NCBI GenBank assembly: GCA_025677825.1
Contig: JAIXMO010000006.1
Location: 744,001 to 808,000 of the forward strand
Reading direction: 5' to 3'
Origin: Helicostylum pulchrum
Lineage: Eukaryota > Mucoromycota > Mucoromycetes > Mucorales > Mucoraceae
DNA: 64,000 nucleotides
The notes under the pieces are model-generated. The model had not been told where the DNA came from. It worked only from the letters and a program-made list of their open reading frames with translations, and made no database searches. Made by a program: the position numbers and the translations under genes. Positions 22,335 through 33,917 of this stretch are shown one piece after another. Within the stretch, counting starts at the first letter, position 1; every line of letters begins with the position of its first letter.

Positions 22335-23150
22335 TTTCTTTCTTTTGTTATATTGAATCTAGATGGAGAAGAGAGAAAGAAAAAAAGAAGAAGAAATAGC
22401 AACAACAACAAAAAAAGCGGAGAAAGTGAACGAAAAAAAAAGGGTGACTCAACCGTCCATACTACTTTTTTATCAAAAAGAGAGATGCGATCATTTCTTT
22501 ACTCCGCACAAAACGCACAGCACAAAAAAAAAAGGTTTTTTTGGTTGTAACCTTTTTTCTTGTGTAATCTTTTTTTTTTTATTCTTGTTTTTTCATGCAA
22601 TTTGCTCTTTGTTTTGTACTAAAAAAATTAAACTATTTTTCTATTTCATTTTATTTTTTAAGAGTACGCGATAGATCAGAATATGAGGAAGCAAATCACG
22701 AAAAACAAGATCCGTCGATAACGGTGCAATTAAAACACAGCATCTACGCTTTTCATCAAGAGATATTCATCAATTGAATGCATCCTGGTGTGTTATTAGA
22801 ATGTATCGGTTATTGTTTCTTCTGACTCATTGATAACGGCCCTAAAGTATGCATAAAAATCGGAATCATCTTTTTAGCAGCTTAATATTTTTTTTATCGC
22901 AGTGTTCAATGATTAAAAAGTATTGAACTAATTTATTATGTAAAGCATATTCGTAGGAAATGAATGGTGATAACATAATCCTAAAAATAAGGGGAGACGT
23001 AACGGGAAAATTTCGATTTATTAAGTATAGCAACATCATACAAAATACACATATAAAAATACTAAAAGAAATACTAAAATAAAATACTAAAAAAAAATAC
23101 TAAAAGAAAATACTAAAAGAAAATACTAAAAAAATATTAATAAAAAAAAC
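22335..23150. other. D2HGDH upstream region and AT-rich gap
   Basis: The first ~300 bp hold A-rich, then T-rich tracts and probably the D2HGDH promoter (minus strand). The rest has no gene. Confidence 0.4.
23038..23140. repeat. A-rich tandem repeat (AAATACTAAAAG-like)
   Basis: About eight imperfect copies of a unit containing AATACTAAAA lie directly before a fossil coding segment. Unit length varies from 12 to 14 bp. Confidence 0.8.
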
Positions 23151-24191
23151 TCAAAGGCTTTTTTGTCTGGCACTTTGAAGCATAAATCTAAGTGAGCCAG
23201 TAGCGTCAACAGGTATAATTTGATTCTGCTGACGCACCAACAAGTCCTCCATCAAACGTTGTTCCTTTAATTCAACCTATCCGATACTTAAGGGTAAGTG
23301 AAAAGACACGAGGAAAAACATATTCTACTTACATGTAAGGCAAACGAAAAACTCAAACACTTTGATAATACCAAGTCTTTTGAGACCGTACTGTCGGGAT
23401 ATTAGCGCTTCTTAATCCGACAGTTTAGAAGCGATTAGCAAGAGGGTCTAATGTAGTCAAATTGCTTTTAATGCATTGTACACCATATATCGCTAAATTA
23501 TTAACGGATGCATTACCATCTTTCTCCTCTGCTTTTTTCTGTCTTTGATTCTGATCCTTGAAGATGAAATGGACTAATGACCAACTAATGACTGATACTA
23601 ATATCAATCCCTTCAAGCCTGACTTTTTTTTTTGGTTTATATCTTAACTGGAAGCATCAAGTGTGTGGCTGCCAGTTTACAATCTTGTCTTTGGTGTAAC
23701 ATTGTTCTTAAGCTCAAAAACATGAGTTCAATTATCTTGACAGTATCGCCAATGCTGTGTTCATAGCCTTCCACTTAAAACCCTGACGATGATTCCGTGA
23801 ATATTTTTTCTTGTGAACCGTTCGTTCGACCAATGTCATCGGAAAAGAAGTTACTGGTAGTGTTCAACCAGATACCAGAATCTCTTTGGTTCTCTTGGTT
23901 TGATTTGGTTTTCGCACCTGTCATTCATCAGGAGAATGAATAAATATTATTAATATGATTGTTAATTTTTGCTTACCAAGAAAATACAACTTTATCCACA
24001 GCACCGAGATATTTGAACAACGGTACTATTCTTTCCATCCAGGATGATCTCTTATGATCCTTCCGAAAGTCTTCGTTGAAGTAAATTTCCCAGAAATCGG
24101 TTAAGCATAGACCAAATAACTGATAGCTTTTTTTTTTTTTTTTTTTTTTTAGCTCTTGCTTCGTTTTCCGTCTCCCGCACCTCAAAAGCAA
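23151..24191 (-). pseudogene. Degenerate multi-exon coding region, unidentified
   Basis: On the minus strand several pieces look like exons of one dead gene. At 23973–24191 a frame reads SYQLFGLCLTDFWEIYF…SWMERIVPLFKYLGAVDK. At 23425–23616 it reads LTTLDPLANRF. At 23300–23400 it reads EALISRQYGLKRLGIIKVFEFF. At 23151–23278 it reads VELKEQRLMEDLL, VRQQNQIIPVDATGSL and FMLQSARQKSL, ending in TGA. A GTAAGT donor and a GGATAG acceptor fit between the last two. The frames do not join cleanly. The FKYL/'WMERIVP' part resembles ORFs of repeated Mucoromycota elements, but I cannot name the family. Confidence 0.4.
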
Positions 24192-24420
24192 AGCTTGCCC
24201 TGTTGTTCTTGGTATCCTCTACATCAAGAAGTTTGATAACTGTTGCATGTAAAACGGATTCATTATGGAGGCTTTTTAAATCAAATTGTTCTTCTCGATG
24301 CTGCTGGAACGTTTCAATTAAAGAGGCAGGTATTCTTGGTAAGGGAATGCACGACAGTGCAAGATTACACGAAGATTTTAAATTTACTTAGCATGTTTAA
24401 TTTCAGTTTGGCGTATTGCG

Positions 24421-24815
24421 GAAGGTTTATATTTCCTGGTACATGAAAAATGGTTAGCTGAAAAGATGACTTTTTAAAATTCTTTAGTCTATCATACTAA
24501 CCTGCAATTATAATTGCTGATACGTAATTTTCGTTTCACAATTCTGTCTATGTTCAATAATAAAAAGATGCACGGTTCAATTTTGCATAGTCGATTAAAA
24601 AAAGTGAGACCTGTTTCACTTACCTTTAAAAAAGACCATTGCTCTAAGAAAAACCGTATTAGTTTGTATAAACATAACAAGAAACAAAAAAATGAAAGTG
24701 AAAAAAAAGGCAAATTTATAAAAAAGGATGATAAAATAGGGAGGAATCACTTTTATTTACTAATGTAATTTATTTACTAATCATGGCGTAATTATACTAT
24801 CCTACTCGTATTAAC
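24421..24815. mobile_element. MITE-like repeat, copy A (right end missing)
   Basis: It starts GAAGGTTTATATTTCCTGG, the same end as the element at 33918–34282. It shares internal blocks with it: TTAGCTGAAAA, a CCATTGCTCTAAGAA block, GATAAAATAGGGAG and CTAATCATGG. I do not find the inverted right end after 24815, so the copy looks truncated. It has no coding capacity. Confidence 0.65.
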
Positions 24816-24879
24816 TTGAAAAAAAAAAGAGCTATTTTTTAATCATAGACCTCTTTTATCAGCTTTTTACTAAATTTAA

Positions 24880-25870
24880 AAATTGGGACTATTTTATCGT
24901 AGTGAATCATGCTCAAGTAATACAATTTATCAACTTACTATACTTGCCCAATAATCCCATGAAAAAAGAAGTTTATGAATTTAAAACTTTGTCTAAAAGT
25001 GATATACTTTCGACGGTTTGGAAGCATACTTACTTATTTGATGAAAAGTTTGCTCATGCTTTCAGGCAATGGTGCTTAAACAAAGTGGACTTCGCGGGGA
25101 TAAACCCTACAAGACTAAAACACGACAGTGGGAAAATAAGTACACGGCCACTGTTTGTGGTGACAAAAAATTATTTAAGTAAAGCGATTTTTTGAATATA
25201 TCATGCATCTGCGTTAATCCGATTTTCAGGTGATGTAGTCAAAACAAGTACTATATGTTCGAAATTTCAAACAACAAAAATATAAAACTATAGGTTATGC
25301 GAGAAAATCTAAAAGTAAAGAACCGGAGGAGGCCCGTATTCGGTTATTACAGCAGACGGCAAGATGATTGAAAGAAAGATCACTGGTCGACAAGATTTTC
25401 GTTTCCCCTTACGCCAATGCAAACGAATGGATGACAGAAAGGGATTTAATAAAATATCAAGATCTTTTAAAGCAAGCCAATGTCGCTGGCGACTGTCAAG
25501 GTAAAAAAAAAAGTATTCAATGCATTTATATTTGATTCTAACCATTCAACTTTTTAGACTTGCTTAATTACATCAACCAAAATAAACAAATAAATCTAAT
25601 TATTCTTGGTTAGGCAGGTTTGTCAACCAATTATAAAGATTTAGAAACATTTTTAGGGTAACGTCCTAAAAACACGTTTCATGATAAAGTAAATTACTGA
25701 TTATTTTTTATAGCGACAACAAGAATATTAGCAAGATAATCGTAGATCACCTCCCGTTCGATAACACGATAAAAATACACGATTGTTGCGAGTTACTCAA
25801 GAACCCTAAAGAGTTGAAAATTTTTAATTATCGACTAGAACCTACCAAAGATCAAAGTGATTTTTTTTTT
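24880..25870 (+). pseudogene. Fossil multi-exon ORF of unknown family
   Basis: A frame at 24902–25195 contains FDEKFAHAFRQWCLNKVDF and AGINPTRLKHDSG. After a gap a coherent stretch follows (about 25325–25500: KEPEEARIRLLQQTA, one stop, then VDKIFVSPYANANEWMTERD and YQDLLKQANVAGDCQ). It ends at a donor (CAAGGTAAAA) with acceptor TTTTTAG at 25557, then DLLNYINQNKQINLIILG. Further on, IVDHLPFDNTIKIHDCCELL is seen near 25740–25800. The order and intron-like breaks suggest one inactivated gene with stops and frameshifts. I do not recognise the product. Confidence 0.4.
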
Positions 25871-26439
25871 CTCTTTGTACTTCCTTACTTTCTCATATAT
25901 ATTTTTTTTCTTAAAAAAAAATTAGTATTGACAAATAAGTAGGAAAAGTGATTAAATACAGACGTTTGCTAAGCGATGAAAGATTAAGAAGGGGGGGCAG
26001 TATAAACCAAATAAAGTGAATAGAAAGGTCGTTTATAGTCCTTTAAATTATAGATAGTAGTTTTTAAATGAATTGTTATGTGGCATTCTAATAAAGAGCT
26101 CTTCAAAGTTTTAACAGGCATCAATAAAATTTTAATAAAATTTAACATGATTTTAATGTTTGCGCTCTTGCAGAAAACGATACACAGCATATTTTTTTGT
26201 ACAATAACTTGGACGAGCTCAAGGACTATTTCAAATGTTATAATTCGTTATTGATTTCCCATTGTTCTCTTAAAAACGCGTGTTTTTAAGCGAAGGTTTA
26301 GAAGTAACATCTAAAAAAGGTCATTTTTCGGTGATCGAAATAAGATGTTTTCATTGTATGATTAAACATCATTAAATGGTTTTTTTTTCCTAGTTACTTA
26401 GTAAAAGTTACTCCTTAGGATGTTGTCTTTAATAAAAAA

Positions 26440-27200
26440 ATTTTTAAAACAGCTTGTTGTTTCATATCTTTTTCGATTTTTTCGATCTTTTCGGTTGGTC
26501 ATTTTGATCATTTTTGATCATTTTGGTGGGTCAACCCCTTTTGCGTTTTAGCGGTTATTCTAAAGTTACTCCATATCCAGTTTTATTTTATTTGTGAAAA
26601 AAGCAATGATAATAAAGAGACCTTTTAGGCGCATTTAATCCATTTAAAATCATATTTTTAATAAAAACACTGACCGAGTAATCACTGTTTTAGACGTTTT
26701 TTTCCCGCTAAAATTTGAGTTAAGCGGTCCCTAAATTAGCGAATTCTTTAAAGCGCGTTTTCTCGCTCAATTTTGAATGTAGCACTTTCTTTTATAAATA
26801 TCCAATATATAGTTTTTTAATATCTACATTCGGTGCTATAACTAAACACGGTAATAAAAAACTATATTTTATGTAATCGCGAAGCTCTGAAAATGGTTAC
26901 ACGATGTTACGCTAAAAAGTGTATTTTTTTACCCAAAAAAAAAACGTCTAAAACTGCGATTACTCTTCCGGTTTTTGCATTAAAAGTATGATTTAAGATG
27001 GATCAGAAGCACCTAAACAAGCTCTATAACATCCTTGTTTTTTCCACAAAGATAGGCAAATCGGAGCCAGAGTAATGACAAAACAACCACAAAAACACAA
27101 AAGGGGTTGACCCCCCAAAACGAAAATCGAAAAAAAAACCAAAAAAATGCGTTTTTAATTTTTTTTATCAAAGATATAGTTAAAACAACTATTTTTTATT
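26440..27200. repeat. Foldback element (long imperfect palindrome)
   Basis: The left arm reads in reverse complement in the right arm over roughly 330–380 bp each. Matching blocks are GGGTCAACCCCTTTTG at 26528 with CAAAAGGGGTTGACCC at 27099, TTTTAGACGTTTTTTT at 26689 with AAAAAAAACGTCTAAAA at 26936, and ATATATAGTTTTTTAAT with ATAAAAAACTATAT flanking a small loop centred near 26835. Arms differ by many substitutions and small indels, so it is old. No coding capacity is seen. A transcript would form a long hairpin. Confidence 0.75.
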
Positions 27201-28162
27201 TAAAAACTTGGGTCCAAAAAGCGTTTCCTGTTTCTTTAAAAAATAAAAACCATTTTTTATTAGAACTGCTAATTTTAGCAGTGATTTCTTATGTGAGCGT
27301 TTAGAAGTCCGGTATCTCAGGTGAGCTTTTTTTCAGCAGTGATTATTCATTGTTCGACTTAAGGGTGTGTTTGACATAAGGATGAATTTCTTTGAGATTC
27401 CGGCCACCCTTAAATAGAGATGCTACTACATCTCTCTCTTCTTCGTCTGTTTCTATTCTACCATTATCAGCATATGCTTCTCTCTCATTGTCGTCCCAAA
27501 AAAACTATTTCAAGGATCCCCCCCCCCAAAAAAATGAAACATCATGGTGACCAACTCAGTAAACACTTCGGTGGATGTTTCAAGACACTAGGGCGATTGT
27601 AAACAAGTCATACCCTTCTTGGTCAACTAAGAGGTATGTAATCCACATGCCGGGCACGTGAACCCTAGTAGAAAAAATGTTATTTAAGTAACTCGTTCTT
27701 TTTGTTTGGATATTTTGTTACGGTAGGTGGACTAAATGTTGCGATAATAATTACCCAGATAGAATCTATTTTGGGGATAGTCAATGTCTGACAGAACAAA
27801 TGGAAGATGGGAAAAGTCATGGCGGATGAGGATCTTTCTCAGAACGATGAATTATGTGGATCTTGAAAAGAATCAATTAGATTGGACGTTTGAAGACAAA
27901 TTAGTAAAAGCTATGCCCTATTATTTTCTCGTGGTTGTGTCTATATCTCTTTGAGAACTGAAAATAGTATATACACTTTTAATAAAGTTCAATATTCGTG
28001 TTAGACTTTTGAGCTGCTATTCCCCCCCCCCAAAAAAAAAATGTTGTACAGAGAAATGATGATTATATTTATAATAGATAAAAAAAAAAAAAAAGAAAGG
28101 AAGAGAGAGAGAGTGGGGAATGCATTAAAATGTGGAAGGGGATTTTTTTCTTTCTTTTTCTT
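27201..28162. other. Gap downstream of HEM3
   Basis: No gene is supported. Around 27720–27950 (+) short stretches look vaguely protein-like in two frames but stop repeatedly. C10 and A-tracts (28023–28042) and an A14 run lie near the HEM3 3' end. Confidence 0.4.
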
Positions 28163-29315
28163 CTAGTGAGAACGATGAGCCAACTCTTGCAATATTTTAT
28201 TAGCACCTCTCTTATAAAGCAAAGTAGCAACACGTACACCTAATTCTTCAGCTACAGCTTCTCTCTTTTCTCTGGTATCTGCGTTTACAAGACTGATAGT
28301 TTCTTGATATTCTATAACATTTTGTCCATCTAAACTAGCTACGAGACCATGCATCCAAAGTGTATCCTTTTCAAGTTTGGTATTGACACCAATAGGTACA
28401 CTGCAGCCGCCTTCCAATGTACGCATCAATGCACGTTCACTCAAACATGTCATGCGTGTTTCATTATGATTCAATGCCTCTAATAATTCCTTTACATCCT
28501 CATCTGCTTCACGGCATTCAATACCTAAAGCACCTTGAGAAACTGCATGAAGAGAATCGTGACTGGATAAAATTTGTGAAATACGGTCGGCTTTACCGAG
28601 ACGAACAAGTCCTGCAACCGCTAATACAATAGCTGTATAAGGTCCTTCTACATTATCTAACTTGGCTAAACGAGTATTTCTATATTTGTAAAAAAAAAAA
28701 AAGGGTAAATATAAAAAAAAGGAAAAAAGAACCTAATATGGATTTAAAAAAACTTACAAATTTCCTCTCTAAAATAGTACAAGTGAAAAAAAAAAAGACA
28801 TGAGTAAGCGAAATAATTATAATAGTAAAAAAAAAAATAGACTTTACCACATCAGTAAACTCCAAGTCAGGGTATCTTCTCTTTAGTTGAGCTACACGAC
28901 GTAAAGAACTTGTACCGATAACAGAACCCTTTGGTAAGGTATTCAAGGTCAAACCTTTACTCTTTTCATTCAAGACTAAAGCATCATTTGGATTTTCACG
29001 TTCCATGATAGCACCGAGTAACATGCCTTCTGGTAACACAGTAGGCAAATCCTTTAAACTATGAACAACGAAATCGACGGTCTTATTTTCCAAGGCAATT
29101 TCTAATTCCTTTGTAAATAAAGCCTTTTCACCGATCTTACTAAGAGCTTGGTTCAAGATGATATCCCCTGTGGTAGACATGGATTCGATTCTAAAATCAT
29201 GTTGAGGAAACATAGTTTGAAGTGTATCTCGTACCAAATAAGTTTGTACAAGTGCAAGTTGTGACTTACGACTACCGATTACATATGTCTTTCTTTCACT
29301 GGAAGTAGCAACCAT
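28163..29315 (-). CDS. HEM3: Porphobilinogen deaminase (hydroxymethylbilane synthase)
   Basis: Three exons, 28848–29315, an 11-nt micro-exon 28758–28768, and 28163–28679, give 331 aa, the family's usual length. The enzyme joins four porphobilinogens into hydroxymethylbilane in haem synthesis. Visible motifs are [24 protein letters not shown], the FTKELE and VHSLKDLPT segment with active-site Asp/Lys neighbourhood, [28 protein letters not shown] (basic substrate site) and [10 protein letters not shown] with the cofactor-binding Cys at about 252. The micro-exon supplies Arg-Gly-Asn and two bases of Leu in RGNLNTR, so the splice is essential; skipping it shifts the frame. Phase adds up exactly. 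The protein is cytosolic in fungi. DNM1 begins 181 bp upstream on the same strand. Confidence 0.95.
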
Positions 29316-29496
29316 TTTATATATTTAAACTTTTTTTTTTAGTGTAAGAGAAAAAAGGGTTAAAGTTTATTGTATACTAGGAAGGAAAAAAAAGGGTTTG
29401 TAACTTTTTTTGCTCTTTTCTTTTTATTGTTATTTTTAAAGTACCGGTCTTCTCCCACCCTTGTCTTTTTTTATAATTTTTTTTTTTTTTTTAGTG

Positions 29497-31635
29497 TTAC
29501 ATTGAGTTTTTAATGATTTCAAATGCTTGTTTGTAGACATTCAACATGGATTTACACTTTTCTCTTTCACTAGAAATGGTATCATCTTCTTGTAATAATT
29601 CATCAAAATTTTCTTCTTTATAAAGTGCAGCAACCAATCTATTTTGAACTGATTCTCTTGAATAATTAACCAACAAGTGCATAACTGATTTAGGCACCAA
29701 ATCCTGAATATTCTTTCGTACGATATTAAAGTAACTGGTGATTAATGTACCTGAAAAACAAAATCATTGGTTAAAAAAAAAAGTTTTTTTTTTTTTTACT
29801 ACTTTACAACTTACGAATTAACTGTGTTTCTAACTCCTCTCTATCTGTAGCAACAATAGGCTCATTATTAATAGAAGCTTGTTCTAGTTTTTTAATCATT
29901 TCACTTTCCATCATACTGTTAACGGACATGGGTGGTGCATACTGTACTTTAGTCATCATCTCCTGGGACCCTAAAGCAGGTCTTTCATTCTTATTTGCTC
30001 CACCGAAAAAGTAATTCAAGAAGGAATCTTTAGGTACTGAACTAGACAAATCCACTGTCTCACTTTCCATCGATCCATTTTCTACTACTGATTCTGCCTT
30101 ACCATTCTTCATATCAAATGAACTAGGTGACATACGATTTTGCTATAATATATTAAGTAACAATCTCTCTTTCTCTCTTTATAATAAACTTACTCTTCTC
30201 TTGCTTTCAATCTTCTTCTTTTTTTTAGACTCTGTCTCTAAATTAGCCATAGCACCAGCTGCTCCCAGGAAATCAGGATGGTTGGTATTAATATAGGCTC
30301 TTTCGATCGAAATCAAACTTTCGACATAAGAAGAAGTAGGGCTAAGTCTTTCTCTTAATAATTCGGAAACGACTTCAACTAATCTTTGATGAAGTCTGGG
30401 GTATCTCAACAATTCCTAATCATACAAGTTTTTTTTTAAAAAAAAAAGATAGAATAAACTTTTTTGGTTTTACCTTGGTGTCAGAGTTATGACACACCTT
30501 CATTAACTCTTCATACACCAACTCCACGCACCTTAAACTAGGCGCCTCTAATAATTTAATTTGAGGTCGTACTAATAAATCAAAGGCAAATTCGGGTACA
30601 AACAAGGAAGGACGAGGACCAGTTGAATTTCGGATGGCGGTACGAATATCGTTATTGGATAAGTTGGAACAAGCGGGTATAGCATCTAATGCATGTCCAA
30701 ACACATTATTGAATATATAATAAATACGAGCACCTCCGCATAATTCTTTGGTAGACATTTCGGCCGAGGTACCATCGATAGCAGCAACAAAATCGTTTGA
30801 GAATTTAGTCAACATTCTTAAAATAAGCGGGCCACGATGAAGGGGTTCAGTAGACCTTGTGGGCTCACCGTACGTGCTAAGTTCTTGTTGTGTTTGGCTG
30901 ATTAGTGTACTTAATTTTGTTCTTAACTCTGGCAATTTTTCCTTGATATGGGCAAGTAAAATCTAAATTGTGGTGGTTTAGTTGCAAGTAAAATTGATAA
31001 CAATTTTTAAAAAAAAACTTACTGTATTTAATTGTTTACTGAGGTATTGTGTACCACATCGTGCAGCAACACTTCTATAAGCAGGATGTTGGCTAAAGAA
31101 CTCATTTTCAGCCTCTAGCGCAGTAGCCATAGGCTTGTTTGTCAAGATATCTTGCTGACTTCTATTTACTACACCAATAAATCCAAGCTTTAATGGGTAG
31201 GATCTACCGGACAAAATATCGAGAGCGTTGGTTCCTGCATCCATTAGATCCAACTTGGTTAATACACCGATCGTTCTCTTTCCCTCGGGATCCACTTGTC
31301 TTGCTATCTTTAAACTATCTGAATTTACAAGATCGGAATTGGCAGGTGTAACAGCCAGTATAATACTAAATGTTCCCATCTTTTTTGTTTAGTTCATTAT
31401 ACTCACATGTCACTTCTTTAACAAAAAACTTTTTACCTGTTGGGATTAGAAATAAAGTCCATTACCAAACTACGGATCTGCTTTTCAATATCGTTAGGTT
31501 GATCACCTACACACATGTATATATATAAAAAAGTTAATACGAAAAAATCAGGGCCACTTGAAGATATTTTTTACCGATTGGGATCTATGTACAAACATAT
31601 ATAAATAATAAGCACGACGTAACAACAAAACAACA

Positions 31636-31683
<48 letters not shown>

Positions 31684-32105
31684 TTTGTAAGACCAGGAAG
31701 ATCAACCAAAGTCAAGTTGAGTACTTTAGGTGAATAAACTCGAAGATGAATAGGCATGCGAGAGATCCCTTTATTACCACCAGCCAAACGACTTGTCTCT
31801 CTTTCAATCTCTTGTCTAATCTCACTAAAGTCATAAAACTTTTTATCCTTGATATGTAAAAACTCTCCATACTCCAATGCTGTAGGTTGCGACAAGGTTA
31901 CCAGTTGAAGAATAAGCGGTCTTCTTGTAACAATACCACTACCGCGTGGTAAGAAATCTCGTTGAACCAAAGTCTCGAGTACCGAGGATTTACCAGACGA
32001 TTGTGAACCGACAACGGTAATAAGTGGTAAATCGAGCGTACTATCCGCTCCTACCGAAGAAACTACGGCTTGTAGTTTATTCGTCAACTCGATTAAATCA
32101 TCCAT
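29497..32105 (-). CDS. DNM1: Dynamin-related GTPase DNM1/DRP1
   Basis: Eight exons, 31683–32105, a 10-nt micro-exon 31575–31584, 31437–31506, 31023–31365, 30474–30962, 30194–30415, 29815–30142 and 29497–29750, give 712 aa. The G domain has GSQSSGKSS (P-loop), the switch threonine region [22 protein letters not shown] and [10 protein letters not shown]. The middle/stalk region, a variable insert ([14 protein letters not shown]…) and a C-terminal GED ([19 protein letters not shown]…[12 protein letters not shown]) follow. The gene matches the mitochondrial and peroxisomal division dynamin rather than VPS1: the start is [12 protein letters not shown] and the segment [19 protein letters not shown] is DRP1-like. 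The micro-exon encodes Ile-Pro-Ile plus one base in KIPIGDQP, directly after the GTPase G3 motif. No pleckstrin or proline-rich domain is present, as expected. Confidence 0.93.
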
Positions 32106-33120
32106 TGCTTCTTTGGTTTAAAAAGAAAAAAAAAAGAATAACAAAAAAAAAAAGTTGTCTTTTCAGTTTTATTAAACTGCGCGGGGGAGGGGTTCAAAGG
32201 AAAAAGGCTCTTATTTTATTAAGGCGGCGCAAGCATACCTCATCCGAAGTGGGTACACCACTTTATCAAAAAAAAAAAAAAAAAAAAAAAGTTAATTTAA
32301 ATAATGCGTGTGTACTGTATTTCGCGCCTACTTTTGAAATGAATACAATATACTCTAAACGTATTTTTTGAAATAAGTACAATATCCAGCATCTTGGGTA
32401 TTCCTAGCGATAACTAGGAAGGATGGTTTTTTTTAGACTTCTTTAGTAGAGTATTACAACCAATTTTAAAGTTCGTAGGTGATTCAAAAGAAATATGACA
32501 TTAAGACTTCAGAAATAATGGCGATATGTTTTTGTTCTTTTTGACAGTTTAACTATCTGAAAGTGACCCCCTCTAAAATTCCATTTAAATTTGCAGTATC
32601 TGTTGTGGACACGTTTGTTGCAAGTTTTACAAAAAGTCAAACTCTCATTAACCTCAGTAGATGCACTGCGGGGACTATTATTGCCATTCCGTTGTCAAAA
32701 GAAACTAAAGATTTATGCATAAAAAAAAAGAAAAAAAAGTAGAGTATAGACCCTCTACAAGTGCATAGTTTATGCCTCCTTTATGTTGTATATATTATAA
32801 AAGTCTTAAAACTACAGAGTACAATGTTGGCAAGTGAATACTCATCAATGAATGTAAAAAAAAATAAACAACCCCTAAAACTACAACATTAACAAATCAG
32901 AGGTGGTTCGTACAATAATAATACTAGAAAACAGCTCTATGGGCGTGCAGTCATCTTAACCCTTTGTCCGTTTATGCTTTTAACTCTAGGATACAACAAT
33001 CCGTTAAAGACGCTTGTTATATCCTTCTCTCTCCACAACTGTCCACCTTGATACGAGAGTAAAAATTCGATCAAACTACATTTTGCCTCGGAAAGCGTTT
33101 GTCTTTTTTTTTTTTTTGAA
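32106..33120. other. Upstream region of DNM1 and gene-poor stretch
   Basis: The first 200 bp contain poly-A/T tracts and probably the DNM1 promoter. The rest shows scattered homopolymers and no supportable coding. Confidence 0.4.
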
Positions 33121-33129
33121 GCCCTGTTT

Positions 33130-33900
33130 TCTGCGATTTTAGAAAGAATTCGCTCTGATGTTAAGGCCTAGATCTTCCCAATATTTCTGTAAATTCAAAT
33201 ATCTTCTTAAATCAACCACTTCCTCCACGGAAATTGCTTGAGTTGCTATCAAATGAATAAGCTTAGACGCAATAAATACATATCCGTCGGAATCAAGATA
33301 CAGTTCTAAAGGCAATGGCGTGTGAAAAATGCCCGTTCACAAAGTACAAGGACTTAAAACGCCACGTATTCAAACTCTGCTTTCGTTGATAGTCGTGAAG
33401 CATACGAGAAAAGTATCAAGCGGTCATTACTAGTCAAGGAAGCAGGAACACTAACACCAAAAAAAGGAACCAGTTTTGAATGATAATTATTTTTATGGCT
33501 GAGAGGAACCCTTCATTCAGATAATCGGTATTTGCGGCTGGTTGAAAGGTCAACGCCAGCTGCCTCCACCTTCGTTGGTCAGTCTGTCCATCTTTACGAC
33601 CAGATCATTTGAGTATACGTCATGTCTTGTAGTGAATGCAGTACCGTCAAAAGATTTGTCTTTGTAATAAACCTCCGGTTGCGAAATGAAAATTCAGCTA
33701 TTGTTTTGATTAACAACAATAGCATGGATAAGTAATTCCTTAAGCTGCGTGATCGTGTGTTCGATTGTATCGGCATTTTTATGATTATCAAGTACAAAAG
33801 GTTCCCAGTAAAAGGTAGCTTCATAGTTAGACGAATCAAGTTCTGGAAACTTTAAGAAGAGGTCGCCTGGAAGAAAACTTGACGGTGAAGACATTGCAGC
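33130..33900 (-). pseudogene. Fossil ORF pieces of an unidentified element
   Basis: On the minus strand 33694–33894 reads MSSPSSFLPGDLFLKFPELD and ends IVVNQNNS at a stop. The same strand resumes with QPEVYYKDKSFDG and DVYSNDLVVKMDRL (about 33550–33690). After a gap comes LPLELYLDSDGYVFIASKLI, then QAISVEEVVDLRRYL and WEDLGLNIRANSF (about 33130–33330). The pieces are collinear and protein-like but not in one frame. It lies immediately next to MITE copy B. No family is recognised. Confidence 0.4.
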
Positions 33901-33917
33901 TATCTTTTTTTTTTCTG

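Noticed and set aside
29497..32105. VPS1 instead of DNM1 for the dynamin gene
   Set aside because: The start, the [19 protein letters not shown] segment and the presence of a variable insert match DNM1/DRP1 better; VPS1 differs in these segments.
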